Assembly: GCF_031846445.1 (NCBI RefSeq)
Contig: NZ_JAVRHR010000002.1
Coordinates: forward strand, 558,001 to 622,000
Origin: Croceitalea rosinachiae
GTDB lineage: Bacteria; Bacteroidota; Bacteroidia; Flavobacteriales; Flavobacteriaceae
Length of the DNA stretch: 64,000 nucleotides
Direction of reading: 5' to 3'
The notes below the pieces were generated by a model. It was given only the letters and a program-made list of their open reading frames with translations. It was not told the DNA's origin and did no database searches. Of the stretch, positions 19,260 to 28,542 are shown in pieces; position 1 is the stretch's first letter, and each line of letters opens with the position of its first letter. A program made the translations under genes and the position numbers.

Positions 19260-19758
19260 GTCAAAATTGGTTTGGCGACTAATTTAATTTGAACAAACCG
19301 ACCCTTCAATCATTTCTCGATTACTTAACGTTCTTTTAATGCGCTTTTTATTTTATTTATAAGAGAGCCATCTTGAAACTATATCCATTGCCAAAGTCTA
19401 AAAACAATCACATTGAACTATGAACCTTATTACGGATTTAGTTCTTTATTGTCTGAAAAGCATTGTTTAATAATTAAAACAAACTAAATCTGTGATTCTA
19501 TCTTCGGTTTTGGCAGTAATTCCTACATTATTACTACCGTCAAGCTCAGAAAAATAATACATGGTTTATGTGAATATGTTAAACAGTTTTTTTACTTATT
19601 AAGACCTTATCTAAATAGTAACATTGTCTTAACTATTTAACATTAAAATGAAGTTTAGTTCATTTTATGACCATTTTTAATTAACAAGGTTTAAGAGTAA
19701 CAGGAAGTATTTTTGAAAAGAATCCTATACTAATTTCTTTCTAAACCTAAAATTGAAA
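19260..19758. other. AT-rich intergenic region, 499 bp
   Basis: This stretch separates the divergent UnbV lipoprotein and PhoX-like genes and must hold both promoters. I find only frames of under 20 codons, no tRNA-like fold and no clear operator. A weak inverted pair AGTAAT/ATTACT lies near 19514-19542. The long leader before the PhoX-like gene might hold regulatory signals, but I cannot point to one. Confidence 0.6.
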
Positions 19759-21309
19759 ATGAAAACACTTAAAAATTTATTATTACTTGGTGGCTTAGTT
19801 GCTGTGACTTCTTGCGACCAGATTGATGATTTTATCGGCGGCGGAGATGACGGTGGCGATGAGCCAACCGCAGAGATGACGCCATTGACCAGTTCTGTAG
19901 TACCTGATGGCGTATTCACCCTTAAAGGTGAGTTTGCGAGCAGTGCAGAATTGAACATGATTTTGTCCTCAGCAGACATCTTGCCTTCCGATTCTACTTT
20001 CGTATACGGGTCTTTTATGGATGGTGCTGCACTATACCCAAATGGAGATGGAACATACGCTTTCATCAACAATTTGGAATCTGATTTTTCAATCGCCAGA
20101 ATTATGATGAATTCTGATTTGCAGCCTTATAAAGGAGACTATATTGTTAGTGCTACTGCCACTGCCTTTACTGCACAATGTTCAGGTTCTTCTATTACCC
20201 CAGAAGAGCACGGTTTTGGTCCACTATATCTATCCGGTGGTGAATGGGGCGGAAACGCCAAAGGGGTTTATTCTGTAAACCCATTCCGTGATACTGAAGA
20301 CAGAGTTCAAGCTGATAGGCTTCCTGCATTAGGTGAGTGGTCAACTGAAAATGCTGTTGTTATTGGTAAAGATGCCTACCCAGGACAGACTGTAGTATTC
20401 ATGGGTGATGATGATAGTAACAATACGTATCCAGAATCTCACTTTGCAATGTATGTTGGTGGTTTGGGTGATTTAAGCGGTGGAGATCTTTATGTGCTTC
20501 GTGGAAAGAACCCTGTAGAAACTGGTATTGGTGAAGGCGGTCAATTATTTGAAATGGGTATGGCCGAAGGTACCGAATATGATGTAGAGTGGGTTAAAGT
20601 AACTGAAAGAACGATTGACGAATTGAACCAAGAAGGTATCGATTCATTGGCCATAGGTTTCCAAAGAATTGAGGATATCGACTGGAGAAGAGGTTCCGCT
20701 GAAGCTAATAGAGAAGTTTATTTCAACGCTACTGGTAGATACCGCTCAGATAATCCTGATTTGGCGAATAGAGGTACTACTTTTGGACGTGTTTACAAGT
20801 TAATCATGAATCCTGATGACCCAACCGGTGATGCTAAATTGGAAGTAGTTATGGATGGTGACTTAGAAGGTGGTAAGGCCGATGGTATGCACTCACCTGA
20901 TAACATTGTAGTGACTACTAACTATGCCTATGTTCAAGAAGATCCAAATGGTTATGCTGATTTGAACCCTGAGATTCAGGGGTTTGCAAAACTATGGCAA
21001 TTAGATTTGAATACTGGTGATGTTAAAGAAGTATTGGAATGTAACCAACAAGGTGCCGCTGCTCTTGGCTATGGTGTTACAACCAGTAATTGGGAAATTA
21101 CAGGTATGATCGATGTAACCGATATAATTGGTGCTACAGAACCTACTTTCTTGGCTGGGGCTCAGGTCCATGGTTGGAACTTTAGTACTACCCCTGAAAC
21201 TGCTGTAAGACCTGACGGAATGAAGTTTTTCGATCCCACAGCGATTACTGAAGACGCTGCAAGATTGGAAGGATCTTTCTTGTTCAAGATTACTGGTCTT
21301 CCAAGATAG
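19759..21309 (+). CDS. PhoX-like (DUF839) beta-propeller lipoprotein
   Basis: A 516-residue lipoprotein: the signal ends VAVTSC, with Cys about 19, followed by an acidic glycine-rich linker. The body resembles PhoX phosphatases: a single Cys in QCSGSSITPEEHGFGP where PhoX has its Cys-containing iron region, then YPESHFAMYVG, RIEDIDWRRG, FGRVYKLIM and HSPDNIVVT followed by YVQEDPNGY, the Glu-Asp pair expected for metal ligation. PhoX uses iron and calcium to cleave phosphomonoesters. Activity is not assured because overall similarity is judged by eye. The ATG at 19759 is preferred to a TTG two codons earlier. A strong terminator follows. Confidence 0.65.
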   Translation: MKTLKNLLLLGGLVAVTSCDQIDDFIGGGDDGGDEPTAEMTPLTSSVVPDGVFTLKGEFASSAELNMILSSADILPSDSTFVYGSFMDGAALYPNGDGTYAFINNLESDFSIARIMMNSDLQPYKGDYIVSATATAFTAQCSGSSITPEEHGFGPLYLSGGEWGGNAKGVYSVNPFRDTEDRVQADRLPALGEWSTENAVVIGKDAYPGQTVVFMGDDDSNNTYPESHFAMYVGGLGDLSGGDLYVLRGKNPVETGIGEGGQLFEMGMAEGTEYDVEWVKVTERTIDELNQEGIDSLAIGFQRIEDIDWRRGSAEANREVYFNATGRYRSDNPDLANRGTTFGRVYKLIMNPDDPTGDAKLEVVMDGDLEGGKADGMHSPDNIVVTTNYAYVQEDPNGYADLNPEIQGFAKLWQLDLNTGDVKEVLECNQQGAAALGYGVTTSNWEITGMIDVTDIIGATEPTFLAGAQVHGWNFSTTPETAVRPDGMKFFDPTAITEDAARLEGSFLFKITGLPR

Positions 21310-21335
21310 TTTGATTCAAAAAATGTTAAACAAAC

Positions 21336-21370
21336 AAAGGGTTCCCGATTTAGGGAACCTTTTTGTTTCT
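21336..21370 (+). terminator. Rho-independent terminator after the PhoX-like gene
   Basis: An 11-bp stem (21336-21346 with 21353-21363, including one G-T pair) contains GGGTTCCC and GGGAACC around the loop GATTTA, and runs directly into a T tract. It lies 26 bp after the stop codon and 20 bp before the peroxidase start, so the peroxidase needs its own promoter or depends on read-through. Confidence 0.85.
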
Positions 21371-21390
21371 TCTATTTTATTTGTATTGTT

Positions 21391-23235
21391 ATGAAATTCA
21401 AGAATTATTTTTTCACAGTTTTTATACTACTAGGCATAACTTCTTGTAAAAAAGAGGAAAAAATATTGGCCTTTTCAATCTCTTCTGATAAAGAGTCCAT
21501 GTTCAATGATGCCATTCGAAACCATTATTTTAAAACTCTGGATAGTGCAGCCTACTATATTCAAAAAGTAGATACCTTGAAAACATTGAATGAAAACAAA
21601 GCTAATTTTTTAAAGAGTAGGGAGTGGTACAAAAGAGCAGAGCCCATGCTAATGGCATATGATTACGAGAATTACCTGTCTATGAATGCTCCCAATTTAT
21701 TAAAAGTTGAAATTGATGACTATACAGATATAAAGGTTATGAAACCAAAAAGTTATCAAGTACTAGAAGAGCTATTGTATGCCGAAGACGGATTTGAAAA
21801 TAAAAATGTTGAATATGTCATTGAATATCTAAAAGTACGAATACCCTACATCCGCAAAAATCATATCCTGATAAGACAAATGGATAGACATCATCTAAAG
21901 ATGCTGCGGGATGCCATTGTAAATGTAGCTACCAAAGGTATTACAGGTTTTGATTCTCCGATGTTGGCCAACTCTTTGAACGAGGCCATTTATAATTATG
22001 AGACCATAAAAGAAGTTCTTGCCATTTATGCGCAGGCCTTTACATCCAAAGAATTGTATCAATCTTGGATAAATGAAATAGATAATACCATATCAGACTT
22101 AAAAATAGGGGATTTTGATACATTCAATAGGTATCATTTCATAAAAAACCATACGAATATACAACTTGGGCTTATCAACGAAACTGCTGTAGATTGGAAT
22201 ATTAAATTGAATACTTCACGTAACTTGAATTCAACAGCTGACAATCTTTTCGATAAAGATTTTTTTAATGTCAAAAAATTTGCGCCTCCCCGTTCACCGG
22301 AAATTTCTGAAGAACGTATTGCACTTGGGCGTATGTTATTTAATGACAAGTCTCTATCAAATAAAGGAAATATAAGTTGTGCAAGTTGCCATCACAAAGA
22401 CAAAGCATTTACAGATGGGCTCAAAAAGGCTAGAGGTGAGGGAAATGTGGAACTACAACGTAACACTCCCACATTGACCTATGCGGTGTATCAAAAAACC
22501 ATGTTTTACGATGGTCGTGCCACTGGACTTGAAGACCAAATCGTGAATGTGGTCAACAATGAAAATGAATTTCACATGGATTTGGATAAAATGGAACAGC
22601 GAATTCAATCAAACCCGGAATATGTTATTCAGTTTGATTCGCTCTACAACGGAAAGATTAACAATAAAAATGCGCGTCATGCCATTGCCACTTACATTAG
22701 AAGCTTGGCTCCATTTGACTCAAAATTTGACAGAAACATGCAAGGATATGAGGAGACTCTCACAGAAGAAGAAATTTCTGGTTTTAATCTCTTTATGGGC
22801 AAAGCGGCTTGCGCCACCTGTCATTTTCCACCTGCGTTCAATGGCACGGTACCCCCTAAATACATGGAAACGGAGTTTGAGAATCTTGGTGTGCCGCAAA
22901 ATGCAAGTTTTGAACATCCGATTTTAGATGAAGACCCAGGCCAGTATTACCCGTATAAGGTTGAAGAAAAGCGAAACTTCTTTAAAACATCAACGGTAAG
23001 AAATGCAGAATTAACAGCACCATACATGCATAACGGTGTTTATAATAGCTTGGAAGAGGTCATGCAATTTTATAATGTTGGTGGTGGACAGGGTATGGGT
23101 CTTGATGTACCTTATCAAACCTTACCTTCTGATTCATTAAACCTAAGTGAAAATGAAATAAATGATGTCATTTCATTTATGAAAACCCTTACAGATAAAC
23201 GATTTATTGAAATTGATGAGGATATAAATGATTAA
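21391..23235 (+). CDS. Di-haem cytochrome c peroxidase (MauG/CcpA family) lipoprotein
   Basis: A 614-residue lipoprotein (GITSC, Cys about 19). The C-terminal half (from about 300) is a di-haem peroxidase: PEISEERIALGRMLFNDKSLS, haem motif CASCH (about 330), the RNTPTL stretch, and CATCH (about 474), ending with TAPYMHNGVYNSLEEVMQFYN, which supplies a distal Met/His. The N-terminal 280 residues are mostly helical and reminiscent of imelysin-like domains, an arrangement I know from long Bacteroidota members. It would reduce hydrogen peroxide or oxidise a partner protein in the periplasm. Confidence 0.92.
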   Translation: MKFKNYFFTVFILLGITSCKKEEKILAFSISSDKESMFNDAIRNHYFKTLDSAAYYIQKVDTLKTLNENKANFLKSREWYKRAEPMLMAYDYENYLSMNAPNLLKVEIDDYTDIKVMKPKSYQVLEELLYAEDGFENKNVEYVIEYLKVRIPYIRKNHILIRQMDRHHLKMLRDAIVNVATKGITGFDSPMLANSLNEAIYNYETIKEVLAIYAQAFTSKELYQSWINEIDNTISDLKIGDFDTFNRYHFIKNHTNIQLGLINETAVDWNIKLNTSRNLNSTADNLFDKDFFNVKKFAPPRSPEISEERIALGRMLFNDKSLSNKGNISCASCHHKDKAFTDGLKKARGEGNVELQRNTPTLTYAVYQKTMFYDGRATGLEDQIVNVVNNENEFHMDLDKMEQRIQSNPEYVIQFDSLYNGKINNKNARHAIATYIRSLAPFDSKFDRNMQGYEETLTEEEISGFNLFMGKAACATCHFPPAFNGTVPPKYMETEFENLGVPQNASFEHPILDEDPGQYYPYKVEEKRNFFKTSTVRNAELTAPYMHNGVYNSLEEVMQFYNVGGGQGMGLDVPYQTLPSDSLNLSENEINDVISFMKTLTDKRFIEIDEDIND

Positions 23236-23346
23236 TAATAAGGCTTTCACAAAAACTTAAACTAGACCTAACAGATTGTTAAAATTGGTTTCACGTAAAT
23301 CGTACCACAAAAAATTAACTTCTACAAAAATTTAAGAACACCAAAA

Positions 23347-25404
23347 ATGAATAATAAAAGTTTTTTTACACCTCACATTTACAAATCTATTTTCATAGTT
23401 CTCACTCTATTATTTGCTGCTTGTAGCAATGATGATAACGCTGTTGCCGATAACACTGATGATATGGAGCAGACCGATGATGACATGGACCAGACCGATA
23501 ATGATGACAATGATGGAATGGAAGAATTGTTACCTAACATTGTTGAATTGGCACAATCAGTTGATGATTTAAGTTTGTTGGTGGCAGCATTGACCACTAA
23601 TAATGATTTGGTTGCCGCACTTTCAGCTGAAGGAGAAAATACTGTTTTTGCACCTAGTAATGCTGCTTTTGGAACTTTACTTGGACAATTAGATGCGTTT
23701 GAATCGCTAGATGATTTTGATGAGGAAACTGAACTTGCATTATTGACAGAAATTTTAAAATATCATGTAATAAGTAATGAATCAACATTCTCTGATAACC
23801 TTTCTGACCAAACAGAATTAGAAACACTGCAAACAGAGTCATTAACAATTCTTGTTGATGGTAATGTTTTTATACAGGATAAAACTGAAGATTTGGCGGA
23901 AGTTATTGGTGCTGATAATGAAGCGTCAAATGGTGTTGTTCATGTTATTGATAAAATTTTATTGCCCCAAGCGGTTCTAGACCAACTTTTTCCGAAGCCA
24001 AGTATTGTTGAGCTGGTTACAGAAACAGAAGAACTTTCCCTATTAGAAGAAGCATTGATCAAGGCTGGTTTGGTTGATGCATTAAGTGCTGAAGGTCCAT
24101 TCACAGTATTTGCACCAACTAATGCGGCTGCAGATGGATTGTTCACCGCATTGGGTGATAGTTTTAATAGCTTCGACGATTTTGATAACTTCATTGAAAT
24201 TGAAATATTAAAACAAATTTTATTGTACCATGTCGTTGATAGCAATATCATGTCTACAGATTTGACCGCTGGTACCATTCCCACATTGCTTACAGACGAA
24301 TCCATAGAAATTATTGCTTCGGGAGACACGTTCGTTGTTGGTGACGCATCTGACGTTGATGCAAACATTCTTTCCGCTGATAATGAAGCTTCGAATGGAG
24401 TAGTGCACATTATTGATAAGATTTTAATTCCTACAGAGGTACAAGAGTTTTTAGATTCTTTAAATGAAGTTCAGGGTAAAACTATTGCTGAATTAGTTGA
24501 AGAAACAGAAGGTTTTACATTTTTAAAAGAAGCCTTAGAGCTTACCGGTCTATTGGAAACTTTGGATAGTGAAGGTCCTTTTACAGTATTTGCACCTACA
24601 GATGATGCGCTTTCTGGTTTGTTAGCTGTTTTTGGCAGTCAATTTACAAGCATACAAGATTTCACTTCAGAAGAAGAGATAGCATTATTACGTCAGGTAT
24701 TACTATATCATGTTTTACCAGGTACTACCACCTCTTCAGATTTGTCTGTCGCAACTATAAATACGTTATCAGGAGACAACACTTTAGACGTTGTCACTAC
24801 GGAAAGTGGATTTGGTCTAGTTGATGTATTACAAGTTCCGGCCGCTATTGAAATAACAGATATTCCAGCAAAGAATGGAGTGATTCATACCATTGACCGA
24901 GTTTTGTTGCCACAATCGGTTATTGAAACCATAGCTATGGATATCAATGAAACATTAATTGATGTAATTGCTGCTGTTGAAGATTCAGAGTTTGTTCAGG
25001 ATCTATTTGTTCTTTTGGAAGAAGAGTTTAATGACGCTATACAACAGGAATTCACATTTTTCTTACCGACCAATAATGCGTTTTTAGATTTGTTTGCCTC
25101 ACTTGATGGATATGATTCTTTAGCTGATTTCAATACTGTTCAAGATTTAGAACTGTTGACTACCATATTATCATATCATTTAATAGAAAGATCTACCTTA
25201 ACTTCTAATGTATTGATGGATGGTCAATCTGCAGGCACATTTCAAGGCGAATCCGTATCGGTTAGTTTGAGCAATGGAGTTTCTATTGTAGATAAAACAG
25301 GTCATCCGGCGAACGTTACCACTGCTGATGTTGAAGTATTGAAGGGAGTAATTCACTTCATTGATAAAGTATTGTTGCCACAAGAAGTTTTAGATGCACT
25401 ATAA
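23347..25404 (+). CDS. Lipoprotein with four fasciclin (FAS1) domains
   Basis: A 685-residue lipoprotein (LFAACSND) with a linker of Asp, Asn, Met and Gln (about 24-60). Four FAS1 domains follow at about 62-210, 217-362, 377-520 and 528-683. Each has the H1 box (TVFAPSNAAF, TVFAPTNAA, TVFAPTDDAL, FFLPTNNAF), a YHV/YHL motif and the H2 box (NGVVHVIDKILLP and variants). FAS1 proteins mediate adhesion to surfaces or matrix. It lies 111 bp after the peroxidase gene. The start of the gene converges towards TIGR02757 with a 3-bp gap between stops. Confidence 0.95.
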   Translation: MNNKSFFTPHIYKSIFIVLTLLFAACSNDDNAVADNTDDMEQTDDDMDQTDNDDNDGMEELLPNIVELAQSVDDLSLLVAALTTNNDLVAALSAEGENTVFAPSNAAFGTLLGQLDAFESLDDFDEETELALLTEILKYHVISNESTFSDNLSDQTELETLQTESLTILVDGNVFIQDKTEDLAEVIGADNEASNGVVHVIDKILLPQAVLDQLFPKPSIVELVTETEELSLLEEALIKAGLVDALSAEGPFTVFAPTNAAADGLFTALGDSFNSFDDFDNFIEIEILKQILLYHVVDSNIMSTDLTAGTIPTLLTDESIEIIASGDTFVVGDASDVDANILSADNEASNGVVHIIDKILIPTEVQEFLDSLNEVQGKTIAELVEETEGFTFLKEALELTGLLETLDSEGPFTVFAPTDDALSGLLAVFGSQFTSIQDFTSEEEIALLRQVLLYHVLPGTTTSSDLSVATINTLSGDNTLDVVTTESGFGLVDVLQVPAAIEITDIPAKNGVIHTIDRVLLPQSVIETIAMDINETLIDVIAAVEDSEFVQDLFVLLEEEFNDAIQQEFTFFLPTNNAFLDLFASLDGYDSLADFNTVQDLELLTTILSYHLIERSTLTSNVLMDGQSAGTFQGESVSVSLSNGVSIVDKTGHPANVTTADVEVLKGVIHFIDKVLLPQEVLDAL

Positions 25405-25407
25405 AAG

Positions 25408-26172
25408 TTAAAATTTTTCAAAAACACCAAGCCCGAATAAGGCAAAATCATACTTGACGGGGTCTTTGGCATCAAACTTTCTCAAGTTTTTATCAAGTTC
25501 GGTCAATGACTTGGCATCGTTCTGTTTGCGCTTTAGAAGTTTCAGTTTGCGAGCGACGTTTCCTGAATGTACATCTAAAGGACATGAGAGCAGAGAAGGA
25601 GAGATGCCTTTCCAAAGTCCAAAGTCTACACCTTTATCTGAGGGGCGTACCATCCAACGTAAAAACATATTGATACGCTTTGCTGCTGAACCTTTTAAGG
25701 GATTTGAAACATGCTTGGTAGTTCTTTTTTGATGCGGAATTTCAAAAAAGACCTCTTTAAATTTTGAAATGGACGGTTGCAGGGTATTTACCTTTTGGTG
25801 TTTTTTAAATAAGGATTCTAGTCCACCATGAAATGAATAAATATTTTTTAAAGCCTTAACGAAGTATTGAAAGTCATCACCATTAAAGGTGCGGTGTACA
25901 AAAGAAGCTAGTGAATCTAAATCAGATACTTTGTGATTCTTTATAAAATCATAAGGAGCGTTATCAAGCATTTCCATCATTCTTGATGCATTATTGATAA
26001 TGCTCTTTCGATTGCCCCAGGCAATAGTCGCCGTTAAGAAAGCGCTAATTTCAATATCCTCTTTTATGGTAAAACGGTGCGGTATTTGAATGGGGTCTGC
26101 CTCTAAAAATTTTGGATGTTCATATTGTTCCGCTTTTTCATCTAAAAACTCTTTTAATTCCGCCTTGGTCAT
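25408..26172 (-). CDS. TIGR02757 (DUF2400) family protein
   Basis: A 254-residue soluble protein matching TIGR02757, a Bacteroidota and Epsilonproteobacteria family of unknown function: FTIKEDIEISAFLTATIAWGNRKSI near the N-terminus, then KRINMFLRWMVRP and the PLDVHSGNVARKLKLLKRKQND segment. The helix-rich C-terminal half, with DVHSGNVARKL and a final YDFALFGLG, resembles the helix-hairpin-helix architecture of DNA glycosylases, so a DNA-related role is possible (inference). It follows the LolD-type gene by 10 bp. Confidence 0.9.
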   Translation of the reverse strand: MTKAELKEFLDEKAEQYEHPKFLEADPIQIPHRFTIKEDIEISAFLTATIAWGNRKSIINNASRMMEMLDNAPYDFIKNHKVSDLDSLASFVHRTFNGDDFQYFVKALKNIYSFHGGLESLFKKHQKVNTLQPSISKFKEVFFEIPHQKRTTKHVSNPLKGSAAKRINMFLRWMVRPSDKGVDFGLWKGISPSLLSCPLDVHSGNVARKLKLLKRKQNDAKSLTELDKNLRKFDAKDPVKYDFALFGLGVFEKF

Positions 26173-26182
26173 GAATTAAAAT

Positions 26183-26845
26183 TTAGGTAACAATGGTACC
26201 ATCTACCATAGTCAGTTTTCTATCGGCCATATTGGCCAATTCCGTATTGTGCGTAACAATGACAAAAGTTTGCCCATATTCTTCCCTTAACTTAAAAAAG
26301 AGTTGGTGTAAATTTTCAGCACTTTCGGAATCTAGGTTGCCACTAGGTTCATCGGCAAATACTACAGAAGGATTATTAATCAGCGCCCTCGCCACAGCAA
26401 CTCGCTGCTGTTCGCCTCCAGAGAGTTCTTTCGGCCTATGATGGTATCGGTCAGATAAGCCTAAAAAATTCAATAACTCTTTACCTCTTTTTTCAGCTTC
26501 CGTTTTGTTTGTTTTTTTTATAAATGCAGGAATACAAACATTTTCTAAAGCACTGAATTCGGGTAACAATTGATGAAACTGAAAAATAAAACCAATATGC
26601 TCGTTTCTGAATTTAGCAAGGTTCTTAGGGCTAAGCTTAGTAACATCAATACCGTTGATTTCTACCGTGCTATCTTCAGGATTAGTAGGGGAGTCTAAAG
26701 TTCCTAAAATCTGAAGCAAAGTAGTTTTTCCTGCTCCAGATGCGCCAACTATTGAAATAATTTCACTTTTTTTAATTTCAAGGTTTACCCCTTTTAATAC
26801 TTGAAGATTTCCGTAGTACTTTTGAACATTGGTGGCTTTAATCAT
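26183..26845 (-). CDS. ABC transporter ATPase, LolD/MacB type
   Basis: A 220-residue ATPase with Walker A GASGAGKTT (34-42), Q-loop QFHQLLPEFSALENV, signature LSGGEQQRVAVARAL, Walker B VVFADEPSGNLD and the H-loop His in VTHN. The EPSGNLDSE stretch and overall form match LolD, the ATPase that releases lipoproteins from the inner membrane, but MacB- or FtsE-like roles are not excluded because no permease gene is adjacent. ATG 26845 gives the normal start MIKATNVQKYYG; the frame extends upstream to 26938 without a family match. Confidence 0.9.
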   Translation of the reverse strand: MIKATNVQKYYGNLQVLKGVNLEIKKSEIISIVGASGAGKTTLLQILGTLDSPTNPEDSTVEINGIDVTKLSPKNLAKFRNEHIGFIFQFHQLLPEFSALENVCIPAFIKKTNKTEAEKRGKELLNFLGLSDRYHHRPKELSGGEQQRVAVARALINNPSVVFADEPSGNLDSESAENLHQLFFKLREEYGQTFVIVTHNTELANMADRKLTMVDGTIVT

Positions 26846-26996
26846 GTACAATAAATTGGGTGTGAAAGTACATATAACTACTTTCAGAACAAAAATACTT
26901 TTTTTAAGTATTTCACTAAGTTTCCGACTACTAAGCAAAAGTTAAATGCAAATGGTAATTTGCGAAATAAGATAAATTGTTTAACATTTACACGAA

Positions 26997-27560
26997 ATGA
27001 GTGAACAAAATAATTTACAACAAGAGATAGCTATTTTTGCCAATGGTTGCTTTTGGTGTACCGAGGCAATTTTTCAACGATTAAAAGGGGTTTCAGAAGT
27101 GGTTTCGGGCTATACAGGTGGGGCTATTAAAAACCCCGCATATAGAGAGATTTGCACAGGACGTACTGGGCATGCAGAAGCTATAAAAATCACTTTTAAT
27201 GCTCAAGAGATATCTTTTGAAGAACTTTTAGAAGTTTTTTTTGCTACCCATGATCCAACAACTTTGAATCGGCAAGGCAATGATGTTGGTACCCAATATC
27301 GAAGTGAAATTTTCTATACAAACGTGAGACAAAAGAAAGCTGCTGAAGATTTTATAGTATTTTTAGAAAAAGAGCAAGTTTTTAAGAGCCCTATTGTAAC
27401 TGCTATATCTAAAGAGAAGCTATTCTATGATGCTGAAAAAGACCATCAAAACTTTTATAATGAAAATAGGGCACAACCTTATTGCCAATTCATAATAGAC
27501 CCGAAAATCAACAAAATAAAAAAGTATTACGCCAACAAATTAAAAAAGACTACCGCATAA
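26997..27560 (+). CDS. msrA: Peptide methionine (S)-S-oxide reductase
   Basis: A 187-residue enzyme with the catalytic GCFWC motif (17-21; Cys18 nucleophile), followed by GYTGG, YREICTGRTGHAEA and FFATHDPTTLNRQGNDVGTQYRS, all diagnostic of MsrA. It reduces methionine-S-sulfoxide in proteins. There is no signal peptide, so it should be cytoplasmic. The folE gene starts 2 bp after its stop codon, so the two are probably cotranscribed. Confidence 0.97.
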   Translation: MSEQNNLQQEIAIFANGCFWCTEAIFQRLKGVSEVVSGYTGGAIKNPAYREICTGRTGHAEAIKITFNAQEISFEELLEVFFATHDPTTLNRQGNDVGTQYRSEIFYTNVRQKKAAEDFIVFLEKEQVFKSPIVTAISKEKLFYDAEKDHQNFYNENRAQPYCQFIIDPKINKIKKYYANKLKKTTA

Positions 27561-27562
27561 CT

Positions 27563-28162
27563 ATGGCACCATACAAGAATTTAGAAGAATATAATATTGA
27601 AGTCACCAATGAGGTTAAGGAACGGTTTTCAAAAATCATTGATGAAATAGGGGAAGACGTTGAGCGCGAAGGGCTTGAGAAAACACCCGAGCGTGCCGCA
27701 AAAGCTATGCTTTTTCTAACGCAAGGCTACCAGCAAGATGCTGCTGAAATTTTAAAAGGAGCCATGTTTAAGGAAGATTATGATGATATGGTCATTATTA
27801 AAGACATCGAGGTGTATTCACTTTGTGAGCACCATATGCTTCCTTTTTTTGGAAAGGCACATATTGCTTACATTCCGAATGGACATATTGTTGGTTTAAG
27901 TAAGATTCCGCGAATTGTAGATGTTTTTGCAAGAAGACTTCAGGTTCAAGAACGATTGACCCATAATATTTTAGAGTGTTTAAACGATACGTTGCGGCCT
28001 AAAGGCGTTGCAGTAGTCATTGAAGCCTCTCATATGTGTATGATGATGCGTGGCGTTCAAAAACAGAATTCAGTAACCACCACTTCCGGTTTTAGGGGGC
28101 AATTTGAAAAAATTGAAACCCGTAATGAGTTTTTAAAGCTAATCAGCTCAGATTTATCATAA
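27563..28162 (+). CDS. folE: GTP cyclohydrolase I, canonical paralogue
   Basis: A 199-residue FolE that converts GTP to dihydroneopterin triphosphate for folate or pterins. Zinc ligands are Cys88 and His91 in CEHHMLPF and Cys159 in SHMCMMMRG; GLSKIPRIVDVFARRLQVQERL and the NSVTTTSGFRGQF end are the family signatures. The start ATG 27563 follows the msrA stop by 2 bp; the open frame extends upstream inside msrA but lacks homology there. A second, divergent FolE gene lies at 29607-30269. Confidence 0.96.
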   Translation: MAPYKNLEEYNIEVTNEVKERFSKIIDEIGEDVEREGLEKTPERAAKAMLFLTQGYQQDAAEILKGAMFKEDYDDMVIIKDIEVYSLCEHHMLPFFGKAHIAYIPNGHIVGLSKIPRIVDVFARRLQVQERLTHNILECLNDTLRPKGVAVVIEASHMCMMMRGVQKQNSVTTTSGFRGQFEKIETRNEFLKLISSDLS

Positions 28163-28216
28163 TAATTTTTGGCATTTCTTTTGTTTCAATGTCATGCGGA
28201 ATTACTATTTTTCGAT

Positions 28217-28498
28217 ATGTCAAAAACAGAGGATAATAAAATTAGAAACCTTTTCTTAGGTTTATTGTTTGATGCCCTTGGGATGCTATCATTTGCAGTA
28301 CCAGGTATAGGAGAGTTTTCGGATGTAATTTGGGCACCTGTTGCCGGTTGGTTAATGACAAGGATGTATAAGGGTAAAATTGGTCAGGCAGCTGGTGTTG
28401 TGACTTTTGTGGAAGAACTTATTCCTGGGCTTGATGTGATACCAACCTTTACCATCATGTGGGTGTACACCTATCTCTTAGCTGGTAAAAAGAAATAA
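28217..28498 (+). CDS. Small membrane protein, unknown
   Basis: A 93-residue protein with about three hydrophobic segments (NLFLGLLFDALGMLSFAVPGIG, VIWAPVAGWLMTRMY, TFTIMWVYTYLLAG). The ATG at 28217 follows a better context than the TTG at 28169. The stretches SFAVPGIGEFSDVIWAP and EELIPGLDVIPTFTIMW recur in small flavobacterial membrane proteins whose role is unknown to me. It sits 54 bp downstream of folE. Confidence 0.75.
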   Translation: MSKTEDNKIRNLFLGLLFDALGMLSFAVPGIGEFSDVIWAPVAGWLMTRMYKGKIGQAAGVVTFVEELIPGLDVIPTFTIMWVYTYLLAGKKK

Positions 28499-28542
28499 CT
28501 AATATCTATCATGTTACAATTTCAATAATTAAAACCAATAGA

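Noticed and set aside
19260..19758. Possible tRNA or small RNA in the long intergenic region
   Set aside because: No cloverleaf, T-loop GTTC motif or strong hairpin with a T-run was seen.
22547..22927. 126-codon plus-strand frame inside the di-haem peroxidase gene
   Set aside because: The peroxidase frame carries both haem motifs and all conserved stretches; this second frame has no recognisable features.
23940..24410. 156-codon open frame on the minus strand inside the FAS1 gene
   Set aside because: It lies fully within a well-supported gene, is rich in Ser and Asn, has no homology that I recognise and no start context; it is an artefact of the sense codon pattern.
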